Of a stretch of DNA of 64,000 nt, positions 47,999-58,939 are shown piece after piece. The notes below the pieces were generated by a model, which was given only the letters and a program-made list of their open reading frames with translations, was not told where the DNA came from and did no database searches. How positions within the stretch are numbered: position 1 is the first letter of the stretch; each line of letters begins with the position of its first letter. Source of the stretch: Amphiura filiformis (taxonomy: Eukaryota; Echinodermata; Ophiuroidea; Amphilepidida; Amphiuridae); NCBI RefSeq assembly GCF_039555335.1, contig NW_027305499.1:956501-1020500 (forward strand). Reading direction: 5' to 3'. A program made the translations under genes and the position numbers.

Positions 47999-48259
47999 CA
48001 ATCAAGTGCAAATTTGCTGGGACACTTTCATAGTTCAATGACCTCCCTGCACCCCTTATTCAATGTTGTATACCAAACGCCTCATTTTTTAAATGGCCTA
48101 TATTTTTGCTCCAACATAGGTTGGAGGGGAGGGAGGGGATTCGAAATAGGTTGGAAACTATACAAATAAAATATCACATGGTGAACTTCATATGACCGGT
48201 TTTATTGAACAGAGGGCGCGAAATATGAACAAGTGTCCCAGGAAATTTGCACTTGATTG
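47999..48259. mobile_element. S element 3
   Basis: L6/L7 junction. Differs from the others around 48115-48135 (aacataggttggaggggagg). Confidence 0.85.
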
Positions 48260-48261
48260 TA

Positions 48262-50680
48262 TTGAAGAAGACAAAAATAATCTATTACTTTCAGTAAAAT
48301 TACCATAACTCGCAAACGCGTTGCTCGATTGACATGATTTTTTCACTAATTTAAAACAAATAACATTGCGCATATTTTGGTTACTTTAATTGTCATTTTT
48401 TTTCAAACTAAATATTTTTAGGTATCAAAACGCTGCAATATATGCATTATTTAAGGCATATTTGACACATGATTGCTATTATAAGCGCATTATCTCAAAA
48501 TTCACTTTTAAAACAATTTAAAACTAATCAAAATTAAATCATATTGGAAATATAGAGTACAATCAGTTAAAAATACCTACTGAAATAACAAAAAAAATCA
48601 TAAAACAAAACAATTGTTTCCCTTTAGTTCGAACTCGAGATCTCGGGGCGAGAAGCAAAGCCAGTAACTATATGCCACCGGGAGACTGATGACAATTGCA
48701 CTCGATTTCAGCGTATTTAATCCTATCATTGCAATGCTACTGTATTGTGTTATCGAGCTTCGATCCAATGAAATCATTCATTAAAACTCATGTTTTGGTC
48801 GTATTCAGCATTTATCTAACGTATATTTTGAATATACACGGTCACATTATACGTACCTTCCTAACTTTGATATGTTTATTGGTAATTATTCCTCCATTTA
48901 AGCCAAATGAGCACGGTCTACCATAATGTTAAATAAATATATATTACTTTTTAAGTTATATTATTCTGGTAGACCGTTATTGCGTCATTAATTCTTGTTA
49001 TCCTTGTTATAAATAAATTCGCATGAATAACAACAGCTCAACCATAGTGTAGTGGTTTGCTTACTGCCTTCTGATTATGAGGGCTACGGTTCGAAGCTCA
49101 TTGTCGCCGATATGTTTACTTTTAAATCCTGCTCTTTATCTCTTTTTTTACAAGCCGACGACGAATGTCGGCTTGTTCTGTCTCTTCTCAATTCTTCTTC
49201 TTCTTCTTCTTTCTTCTTTCTTCTTTCTTCTGGCAACCATAATCAACTGCATGAAGCTCCGCAAGGGATTGACAGATTTCAACCAAAGTTGACCCAAATG
49301 ACCATTGGGCTAGGCCAAATCTTCCATTTGACTTTGACCTCGCTGTGACCTTTGACCTAGCTATAATGGTCAAAATGTGATTTCACAAAAATGCTACTCC
49401 TTCCACAAATTTCATGCGATGAGGACATGGTTATATCATGTGACTCGACTTTAGTCGGTGTCTATAGGGTGTGCTCAGATAAGGGGTCAAAGGTCATTAA
49501 GGGGTCATTTCCGGTCAAAGTTTAAAAAATATTCAAAAAATCACTGTCTTTACAAATTACATAGCAGAGAGTCGCCATTAGCACACATGCATTGCTACTA
49601 GCCAAGGTCTTTAGGATGCCTACAGTTTTGGGGTCAAAGGTCATTAAGGGGTTACTTCCGGTCAAAAACCAAAATTATCAAAAATGTTCAAAATTTTTTT
49701 ATCTCAAAATGTAAACAGACCAGAATAATATAACCAACATACATGAATTAGTGTTCCCTGATGTATGCATGGTATTTTTATTTTGGGGGTCAAAGGTCAT
49801 TAAGGGGTCACTTCCTGTTTTTAGCTGAATAACTTTAAGAATTTTTATCTCAAGAACTGAACATGTTAGAAGTTTTTAATTAAAATTGGAACAATGCATT
49901 TTGTCGGTGTACATAAGGGTTTTTTTTTTTTTTTTGAGGTCAAAGGTCATTAAGGGGGTCAAAAGGTCAATCAAAAATTTAAAAAAAATCAAAATCCATG
50001 TATAAGTTCCGATTAAGCTGAAATTGACCAGGAATATTTCTTATGACATCCTAAGCACAATGCAATAGCAGTTGACCCATCCGTGACCCAGGGGTCAAGT
50101 TATAGGGTCAAATTGCGGCTTGTATTCAGCGTCTGTTGACTCTAGTTATTTTTGAATACCAATAATAAGCACATTTAAAATGTGTAATTGTATATAACTG
50201 TATATACACTTTTTGGCATGGCATTGTTACGTTGAATTAGCGTGTCTGTGATGGGTAGTTGAAGGCCTATATTAAAGAGTTTAACGTGCATTCCGATAAT
50301 AGCATTTGAAATAGGGTAATGAATTTGAAAGATCAATGATGAGACAAACATCATGATTCTGTTCTATTTATTTCTATATTTTCTTAATTTCTTATTTGGT
50401 TTGCTTTTATTATGTTTGTAAATTCTACCAAAGGAGAATTTATATGTCCACTCTAATATAAGCAATCAATGTGTCAAATATTCCTTGAAAAATGCATGCA
50501 TTGCAGGGTTTGATATTCAAAAAAATGTTTATTTTAATAAATGTTTTAAAAATTGGCTAATCGTGTAATGCATGCATGAAATTATCTTGACATCACTGAA
50601 AAATTATGAAAATCGAGCAACGCGTTCGAGAGTTATGGCGATTTTATTGATATTAATAGATTATTTTTTCGCATCCCCTA
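48262..50680 (+). repeat. L unit 7, with 1-kb insertion
   Basis: 76-codon frame at 48696-48926. Interrupted at 49151-50145 just downstream of the tRNA-like segment. Marker gattatgagg. Confidence 0.85.
49151..50145 (+). mobile_element. 995-bp insertion rich in DR1 motifs, copy in L7
   Basis: It starts with a perfect hairpin (caagccgac ... gtcggcttg) and ends gttgactctag, with TTA on both sides (49148-49150, 50146-50148) as a possible target duplication. Four plus-strand sites match GGGTCA/AGGTCA-A-AGGTCA (49484, 49631, 49787, 49937), each followed by ttaagggg. One perfect minus-strand site is at 49346-49358. A CTT-rich tract lies near the start. No reading frame of note. Confidence 0.8.
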
Positions 50681-50688
50681 TACATGTA
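50681..50688. other. TACATGTA junction L7/L8
   Basis: Same 8 bases; the following sequence is ttgaaaaagaaa. Confidence 0.8.
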
Positions 50689-52109
50689 TTGAAAAAGAAA
50701 AAAAATAATCTATTACTTTCAGTAAAATTACCATAACTCGCAAACGCGTTGCTCGATTGACATGATTTTTTCACTAATTTAAAACAAATAACATTGCGCA
50801 TATTTTGGTTACTTTAATTGTCATTTTTGTCAAACTAAATATTTTTAGGTATCAAAACGCTGCAATATATGCATTATTTAAGGCATATTTGACACATGAT
50901 TGCTATTATAAGCGCATTATCTCAAAATTCACTTTTAAAACAATTTAAAACTAATCAAAATTAAATCATATTGGAAATATAGAGTACAATCAGTTAAAAA
51001 TACCTACTGAAATAACAAAAAAAATCATAAAACAAAACAATTGTTTCCCTTTAGTTCGAACTCGAGATCTCGGGGACGAGAAGCAAAGCCAGTAACTATA
51101 TGCCACCGGGAGACTGATGACAATTGCACTCGATTTCAGCGTATTTAATCCTATCATTGCAATGCTACTGTATTGTGTTATCGAGCTTCGATCCAATGAA
51201 ATCATTCATTAAAACTCATGTTTTGGTCGTATTCAGCATTTATCTAACGTATATTTTGAATATACACGGTCACATTATACGTACCTTCCTAACTTTGATA
51301 TGTTTATTGGTAATTATTCCTCCATTTAAGCCAAATGAGCACGGTCTACCATAATGTTAAATAAATATATATTACTTTTTAAGTTATATTATTCTGGTAG
51401 ACCGTTATTGCGTCATTAATTCTTGTTATCCTTGTTATAAATAAATTCGCATGAATAACAACAGCTCAACCATAGTGTAGTGGTTTGCTTACTGCCTTCT
51501 GATCATGAGGGCTACGGTTCGAAGCTCATTGTCGCCGATATGTTTACTTTTAAATCCTGCTCTTTATCTCTTTTTTTTTTTTGAATACCAATAATAAGCA
51601 CATTTAAAATGTGTAATTGTATATAACTGTATATACACTTTTTTGGCATGGCATTGTTACGTTGAATTAGCGTGTCTGTGATGGGTAGTTGAAGGCCTAT
51701 ATTAAAGAGTTTAACGTGCATTCCGATAATAGCATTTGAAATAGGGTAATGAATTTGAAAGATCAATGATGAGACAAACATCATGATTCTGTTCTATTTA
51801 TTTCTATATTTTCTTAATTTCTTATTTGGTTTGCTTTTATTATGTTTGTAAATTCTACCAAAGGAGAATTTATATGTCCACTCTAATATAAGCAATCAAT
51901 GTGTCAAATATTCCTTGAAAAATGCATGCATTGCAGGGTTTGATATTCAAAAAAATGTTTATTTTAATAAATGTTTTTAAAATTGGCTAATCGTGTAATG
52001 CATAATGAAATTATCTTGACATCACTGAAAAATTATGAAAATCGAGCAACGCGTTCGAGAGTTATGGCGATTTTATTGATATTAATAGATTATTTTTTCG
52101 CATCCCCTA
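50689..52109 (+). repeat. L unit 8
   Basis: 76-codon frame at 51124-51354; G run reads cggggacg; a T run replaces ttttatttttg near 51570; marker gatcatgagg. Confidence 0.85.
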
Positions 52110-52111
52110 TA

Positions 52112-52370
52112 CAATCAAGTGCATATTTGCTGGGACACTTTCATAGTTCAAAGATCCTCCCCGCACCCCTTATTCAATGTTGTATACCAAACGCCTCATT
52201 TTTTAAATGGCCTATATTTTTGCTCCAACATTGGTTGGTGGGGAGGAGGATTCGAAATAGGTTGGAAACTATACAAATAAAATATCACATGGTGAACTTC
52301 ATATGACCGGTTTTATTGAACAGAGGGCGCGAAATATGAACAAGTGTCCCAGGAAATTTGCACTTGATTG
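52112..52370. mobile_element. S element 4
   Basis: L8/L9 junction. Carries private changes near its left end (gtgcatatttgc, ttcaaagatcc). Confidence 0.85.
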
Positions 52371-52372
52371 TA

Positions 52373-54784
52373 TTGAAGAAGACAAAAATAATCTATTACT
52401 TTCAGTAAAATTACCATAACTCGCAAACGCGTTGCTCGATTGACATGATTTTTTCACTAATTTAAAACAAATAACATTGCGCATATTTTGGTTACTTTAA
52501 TTGTCATTTTTGTCAAACTAAATATTTTTAGGTATCAAAACGCTGCAATATATGCATTATTTAAGGCATATTTGACACATGATTGCTATTATAAGCGCAT
52601 TATCTCAAAATTCACTTTTAAAACAATTTAAAACTAATCAAAATTAAATCATATTGGAAATATAGAGTACAATCAGTTAAAAATACCTACTGAAATAACA
52701 AAAAAAATCATAAAACAAAACAATTGTTTCCCTTTAGTTCGAACTCGAGATCTCGGTGTCGAGAAGCAAAGCCAGTAACTATATGCCACCGGGAGACTGA
52801 TGACAATTGCACTCGATTTCAGCGTATTTAATCCTATCATTGCAATGCTACTGTATTGTGTTATCGAGCTTCGATCCAATGAAATCATTCATTAAAACTC
52901 ATGTTTTGGTCGTATTCAGCATTTATCTAACGTATATTTTGAATATACACGGTCACATTATACGTACCTTCCTAACTTTGATATGTTTATTGGTAATTAT
53001 TCCTCCATTTAAGCCAAATGAGCACGGTCTACCATAATGTTAAATAAATATATATTACTTTTTAAGTTATATTATTCTGGTAGACCGTTATTGCGTCATT
53101 AATTCTTGTTATCCTTGTTATAAATAAATTCGCATGAATAACAACAGCTCAACCATAGTGTAGTGGTTTGCTTACTGCCTTCTGATTATGAGGGCTACGG
53201 TTCGAAGCTCATTGTCGCCGATATGTTTACTTTTAAATCCTGCTCTTTATCTCTTTTTTTACAAGCCGACGACGAATGTCGGCTTGTTCTGTCTCTTCTC
53301 AATTCTTCTTCTTCTTCTTTCTTCTTTTTCTTCTTTCTTCTGGCAACCATAATCAACTGCATGAAGCTCCGCAAGGGATTGACAGATTTCAACCAAAGTT
53401 GACCCAAATGACCATTGGGCTAGGCCAAATCTTCCATTTGACTTTGACCTCGCTGTGACCTTTGACCTAGCTATAATGGTCAAAAATGTGATTTCACAAA
53501 AAATGCTACTCCTTCCACAAATTTCATGCGATGAGGACATGGTTATATCATGTGACTCGACTTTAGTCGGTGTCTATAGGGTGTGCTCAGATAAGGGGTC
53601 AAAGGTCATTAAGGGGTCATTTCCGGTCAAAGTTTAAAAAATATTCAAAAAATCACTGTCTTTACAAATTACATAGCAGAGAGTCGCCATTAGCACACAT
53701 GCATTGCTACTAGCCAAGGTCTTTAGGATGCCTACAGTTTTGGGGTCAAAGGTCATTAAGGGGTTACTTCCGGTCAAAAACCAAAATTATCAAAAATGTT
53801 CAAAATTTTTTATCTCAAAATGTAAACAGACCAGAATAATATAACCAACATACATGAATTAGTGTTCCCTGATGTATGCATGGTATTTTTATTTTGGGGG
53901 TCAAAGGTCATTAAGGGGTCACTTCCTGTTTTTAGCTGAATAACTTTAAGAATTTTTATCTCAAGAACTGAACATGTTAGAAGTTTTTAATTAAAATTGG
54001 AACAATGCATTTTGTCGGTGTACATAAGGGTTTTTTTTCATTGAGGTCAAAGGTCATTAAGGGGGTCAAAAGGTCAATCAAAAATTTAAAAAAATCAAAA
54101 TCCATGTATAAGTTCCGATTAAGCTGAAATTGACCAGGAATATTTCTTATGACATCCTAAGCACAATGCAATAGCAGTTGACCCCATCCGTGACCCAGGG
54201 GTCAAGTTATAGGGGTCAAATTGCGGCTTGTATTCAGCGTCTGTTGACTCTAGTTATTTTTGAATACCAATAATAAGCACATTTAAAATGTGTAATTGTA
54301 TATAACTGTATATACACTTTTTGGCATGGCATTGTTACGTTGAATTAGCGTGTCTGTGATGGGTAGTTGAAGGCCTATATTAAAGAGTTTAACGTGCATT
54401 CCGATAATAGCATTTGAAATAGGGTAATGAATTTGAAAGATCAATGATGAGACAAACATCATGATTCTGTTCTATTTATTTCTATATTTTCTTAATTTCT
54501 TATTTGGTTTGCTTTTATTATGTTTGTAAATTCTACCAAAGGAGAATTTATATGTCCACTCTAATATAAGCAATCAATGTGTCAAATATTCCTTGAAAAA
54601 TGCATGCATTGCAGGGTTTGATATTCAAAAAATGTTTATTTTAATAAATGTTTTAAAATTGGCTAATCGTGTAATGCATAATGAAATTATCTTGACATCA
54701 CTGAAAAATTATGAAAATCGAGCAACGCGTTCGAGAGTTATGGCGATTTTATTGATATTAATAGATTATTTTTCGCATCCCCTA
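52373..54784 (+). repeat. L unit 9, with 1-kb insertion
   Basis: 76-codon frame at 52807-53037; G run reads cggtgtcg; insertion at 53262-54253 in exactly the same place as in L unit 7; marker gattatgagg. Confidence 0.85.
53262..54253 (+). mobile_element. 992-bp DR1-rich insertion, copy in L9
   Basis: Nearly identical to the copy in L7 and at the same site. Differences seen are in the CTT tract, A/T runs and one segment (a long T run there, ttttttttcattgagg here). It was copied with its dimer and did not insert twice. Confidence 0.85.
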
Positions 54785-54792
54785 TACATGTA
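54785..54792. other. TACATGTA junction L9/L10
   Basis: Same 8 bases with standard flanks. Confidence 0.8.
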
Positions 54793-56213
54793 TTGAAGAA
54801 GACAAAAAATAATCCATTACTTTCAGTAAAATTACCATAACTCGCAAACGCGTTGCTCGATTGACATGATTTTTTCACTAATTTAAAACAAATAACATTG
54901 CGCATATTTTCGTTACTTTAATTGTCATTTTTTTTCAAACTAAATATTTTTAGGTATCAAAACGCTGCAATATATGCATTATTTAAGGCATATTTGACAC
55001 ATGATTGCTATTATAAGCGCATTATCTCAAAATTCACTTTTAAAACAATTTAAAACTAATCAAAATTAAATCATATTGGAAATATAGAGTACAATCAGTT
55101 AAAAATACCTACTGAAATAACAAAAAAAATCATAAAACAAAACAATTGTTTCCCTTTAGTTCGAACTCGAGATCTCGGGGGCGAGAAGCAAAGCCAGTAA
55201 CTATATGCCACCGGGAGACTGATGACAATTGCACTCGATTTCAGCGTATTTAATCCTATCATTGCAATGCTACTGTATTGTGTTATCGAGCTTCGATCCA
55301 ATGAAATCATTCATTAAAACTCATGTTTTGGTCGTATTCAGCATTTATCTAACGTATATTTTGAATATACACGGTCACATTATACGTACCTTCCTAACTT
55401 TGATATGTTTATTGGTAATTATTCCTCCATTTAAGCCAAATGAGCACGGTCTACCATAATGTTAAATAAATATATATTACTTTTTAAGTTATATTATTCT
55501 GGTAGACCGTTATTGCGTCATTAATTCTTGTTATCCTTGTTATAAATAAATTCGCATGAATAACAACAGCTCAACCATAGTGTAGTGGTTTGCTTACTGC
55601 CTTCTGATCATGAGGGCTACGGTTCGAAGCTCATTGTCGCCGATATGTTTACTTTTAAATCCTGCTCTTTATCTCTTTTTTATTTTTTAATACCAATAAT
55701 AAGCACATTCAAAATGTGTAATTGTATATAACTGTATATACACTTTTTTGCATGGCATTGTTACGTTGAATTAGCGTGTCTGTGATGGGTAGTTGAAGGC
55801 CTATATTAAAGAGTTTAACGTGCATTCCGATAATAGCATTTGAAATAGGGTAATGAATTTGAAAGATCAATGATGAGACAAACATCATGATTCTGTTCTA
55901 TTTATTTCTATATTTTCTTAATTTCTTATTTGGTTTGCTTTTATTATGTTTGTAAATTCTACCAAAGGAGAATTTATATGTCCACTCTAATATAAGCAAT
56001 CAATGTGTCAAATATTCCTTGAAAAATGCATGCATTGCAGGGTTTGATATTCAAAAAAATGTTTATTTTAATAAATGTTTTAAAAATTGGCTAATCGTGT
56101 AATGCATAATGAAATTATCTTGACATCACTGAAAAAATTATGAAAATCGAGCAACGCGTTCGAGAGTTATGGCGATTTTATTGATATTAATAGATTATTT
56201 TTCGCATCCCCTA
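54793..56213 (+). repeat. L unit 10
   Basis: 76-codon frame at 55229-55459; private changes include aataatccatta in the left TIR and ttttttaatacc near 55683; marker gatcatgagg. Confidence 0.85.
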
Positions 56214-56215
56214 TA

Positions 56216-56473
56216 CAATCAAGTGCAAATTTGCTGGGACACTTTCATAGTTCAATGACCTCCCTGCACCCCTTATTCAATGTTGTATACCAAACGCCTC
56301 ATTTTTTAAATGGCCTATATTTTGCTCCAACATTGGTTGGTGGGGAGGAGGATTCGAAATAGGTTGGAAACTATACAAATAAAATATCACATGGTGAACT
56401 TCATATGACCGGTTTTATTGAACAGAGGGCGCGAAATATGAACAAGTGTCCCAGGGAAATTTGCACTTGATTG
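56216..56473. mobile_element. S element 5 (array right edge)
   Basis: It ends the array; the TA at 56474-56475 is followed by gttcgcgtctg, the right half of the host palindrome. Confidence 0.85.
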
Positions 56474-56602
56474 TAGTTCGCGTCTGAAATTCTGACAACT
56501 AGACAGAAAATGCCGTACTGCGCAGGTCGGCAACCAATCACTGCGCGCCTTTACCTTGACGTCAGACGCAAACTAGTCTTTTTTATCTCTGTCTTTCATT
56601 AT
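56474..56602. mobile_element. Right remnant of the host palindromic MITE
   Basis: gttcgcgtctgaaattctga begins the part right of the insertion, and gacgtcagacgcaaactagt then cttttttatctctgtctttc forms its outer end. It abuts the 3' end of SDR gene B (stop at 56610). Confidence 0.8.
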
Positions 56603-56609
56603 ATATCTT

Positions 56610-57079
56610 TCACAAATTATATATAAAGTCTGATAGTTCATGCGGAAAGTGAGTCATTACAAAAGACAAAACATGTTCATCAAACGTTTTAGGACAGTAT
56701 CGTATTCTTGGTTTCTTATCAAACAGCGCCTTCTCGATACAATTTATAACCGGAGTCATTTCTTTGCACCCTCCAGTTACGAAGTTTTCCATCTTTCTAG
56801 CATAGTCGTCAAAGCGTTGTCTCCCGTAATCCTGTTGTATTGATTCTGGCATATTGTCCCACATTTTGGACGCTAGAGTTTGTACCTTCTCCTTAGTGAA
56901 GATTCCGGTAGCGCTAACAAAGTTTCCTGGTTCGATGGTACTAACACGGACGTTCCATTGCTTCATTTCAAGCCTGAGGCACTGCGTAAAGCCTTCCATT
57001 GCGTGTTTTGATGCTACGTAGCATGAGCGTCCTACAGTGGCCTTACGCCCTAGTATACTGGTTGTGTTGAGTATGCGAC
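56610..57079 (-). CDS. SDR gene B terminal exon
   Basis: The acceptor is ttactgcctttcag. It carries on through the position where gene A has an intron (within the Arg codon of CLR-LEM) without interruption. Confidence 0.88.
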
Positions 57080-58939
57080 CTGAAAGGCAGTAAAATGTTT
57101 TGGATATAAAGCATGTTATTGTTTGGGATATAAAGAACGTCAACCAAAAAAATTAATACTGATTTTAAATACTATGAAATATTCATAAATGTTTTAGATT
57201 TGTATCAGTTTCTAACCGGTTTCAATTGGGGGTTGGTAACGTTGGCAATATCCCGAAGAATAATTTTTAATAGAGAGGCGATTTCCAAACGTGATCCTTA
57301 CGTACCCTCGTCTATCTATTCAAAATCACTCTCCTGATACGGAGCGAGGTCGCTTATTAGCCAGTATTGAAGATTTTGCACGTACAAAATGAACGTGCGG
57401 ATGGCGTAGAAAATGCACACACACAAAATCCAAAACTTTTTAATTTTACAATATATTAAAGACATTCAAGGATATTGAACATACGAAGGAAAGTATTATT
57501 TTGTTTGATTGTTATAATAAAGCAAGAGTGAAGTGTGAATATTTGACTTCATTCATACGTTCGATCGGTTTATACATGTACGTATTATTTCATTCATACA
57601 TTCGATCGGTTCATACGTACAGCTTGTCAAAATAAATGCGTGTGAGATTGGCCGTATAAAAAAGAGATTGTGATTTGCACCTTTGATACAAAAGCACGGA
57701 GTATACGCACGGTAGTTGACAAGTTTTGTACAGAGTCTCGACGGAATGCAGCGCGACTAATTTTCACAACGGAAATTAAAGTATCATTTTGAAAATAAAG
57801 TCATGATAAAAAAAAATATGCATGAAGTGGCCCTTAATCTATCGAAATATTAAATTTTTTGCAATCATAATATTAGGGAAGCGCTGAAAAACAATTAATT
57901 TCAAGCGGCATGTTAGTCCTGTTTTACAATCAAATTCACACTGAATTAAAAGTGTTAATATTCGCTGTCGTAAACGTGACGTCACATTAGTGACCCCGGA
58001 GCGTTAACATAGCGACTGGATCACGCGTTCATGAGAACCACAATAGCAGTATATATGTATGGAATTTATAGATCAAATTTTAAATTACCAGTCATATTTA
58101 AGACCTGCAAACTCATGATTTCAGAAGAAAAAAACATCTTGCAAAAGTTTACTAGGCAGTGAAACACATAAGAAATGGCTAAAACTTGATTTTCAAACAG
58201 CAGAACATTGACGTGTACAGCATTGTCATGCAAACCGCTTGATCCATCACTACGGAAGTAGTTGTGACCTCGGCAGGAAGTGACGTCGGTCTACGACAGC
58301 GAATAGAGACCGCTTAGAAACATGTAAAGGCGCCCTTCTGTGACCAAGCATTTGAGGTCACAAGAGGGCCGAACGCCGTATGCAAAATCGTTGGTTGAGT
58401 ATGTAGAGCCTCATGCGATACACACACGCACGTATTGATGCACGTATGAACGCACGTATTGATGCACGTATGAACGCACATACCGCGTATGGAACATCGC
58501 AATCTCTCTAATGTCTCCGACTATGCTGATGGCTGACGTGAAAGCGGAAATAAGCGCTCATTGGAAGTTATGAGGGTAATGTCACTTTTAACCCAAGTTT
58601 ATTTATATGTAGCCCATGTACTCCATTCATAAGCACGTATATATAGCGCGAGAATTTATTACTTGATTAATTAGCACTCAATAGTTTCATTTTATACACA
58701 GTTTTCACAATCATCCTCATCAGCATCGTCTCATCATTATTTATATGATTAATGGGACAACATTTTCTGTTTAAGCGACCACTTACCTTCGGCTTTTCTA
58801 ATCAATGGTAGAAATGTTCTGATCACCCGGATTCCACCAAACAAGTTGACCTCTGTAACCTTTTTATAGTCCTCCATACTACACCACTCAATTAAGCCAT
58901 AGTTAGCCAAACCTGCATTGTTAACAACGCCCCATAGAC
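56610..58939 (-). CDS. SDR9C-family dehydrogenase B (BDH1 / retinol-dehydrogenase-like), 5'-partial
   Basis: Paralogue of SDR gene A. Two exons are visible: 58939-58787 (NNAGLANYGLIEW, VNLFGGIRVIRTFLPLIRK) and 57079-56610 (ILNTTSILGRK with the catalytic Ser, CYVASKHAMEGFTQCLRLEM with Tyr and Lys, then STIEPGNFVSATGIF, ending SDFIYNL and stop). Exon 2 is 153 bases in both paralogues, and the last exon is 470 bases, equal to exons 3+4 of gene A. The first exon with the TGxxxGxG motif is not found between 58940 and 64000, so it lies beyond the window or is lost. All catalytic residues in the visible part are intact. The 3' end sits about 10 bases from the MITE that carries the array. Confidence 0.85.
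57080..58786. other. SDR gene B intron 2, with one clear MITE
   Basis: A ~345-bp element spans 57960-58304 (attcgctgtcgtaaacgtga at the left; the inverse ctacgacagcgaat at the right). A gcgatttccaaacgt segment near 57277 has a diverged inverse near 58490 and resembles the small MITE at 23283. The cacgtatgaacgcacgtattgatg repeats near 58430-58480 form a short tandem. Confidence 0.55.
58787..58939 (-). CDS. SDR gene B exon 2
   Basis: The acceptor is tctttttaaaag and the donor GAAG then gtaagt. Phase 1 at both ends, as in gene A. Confidence 0.85.

Larger units (their letters stand above)
38679..56473 (+). repeat. 17.8-kb dimeric higher-order tandem array, [S-L-footprint-L]x5 + S
   Basis: Ten L units (~1.42 kb) stand head to tail. 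Junctions alternate without exception between an S element (~260 bp, TA-flanked) and the 8-bp TACATGTA. Period of the dimer is ~3.11 kb (about 4.1 kb in the last two dimers, which carry a 1-kb insertion). Units look nearly identical by eye, differing mostly in A/T run lengths. A single-base marker inside L (gattatgagg in odd, gatcatgagg in even copies) alternates in step with the junctions, showing that the dimer, not the monomer, was amplified. Confidence 0.9.

Noticed and set aside
49148-50148. 1-kb insertion as a Helitron because it ends CTAG and has a terminal hairpin
   Set aside because: The hairpin is at the opposite end from that expected and a TTA direct flank is visible, so class assignment is left open.
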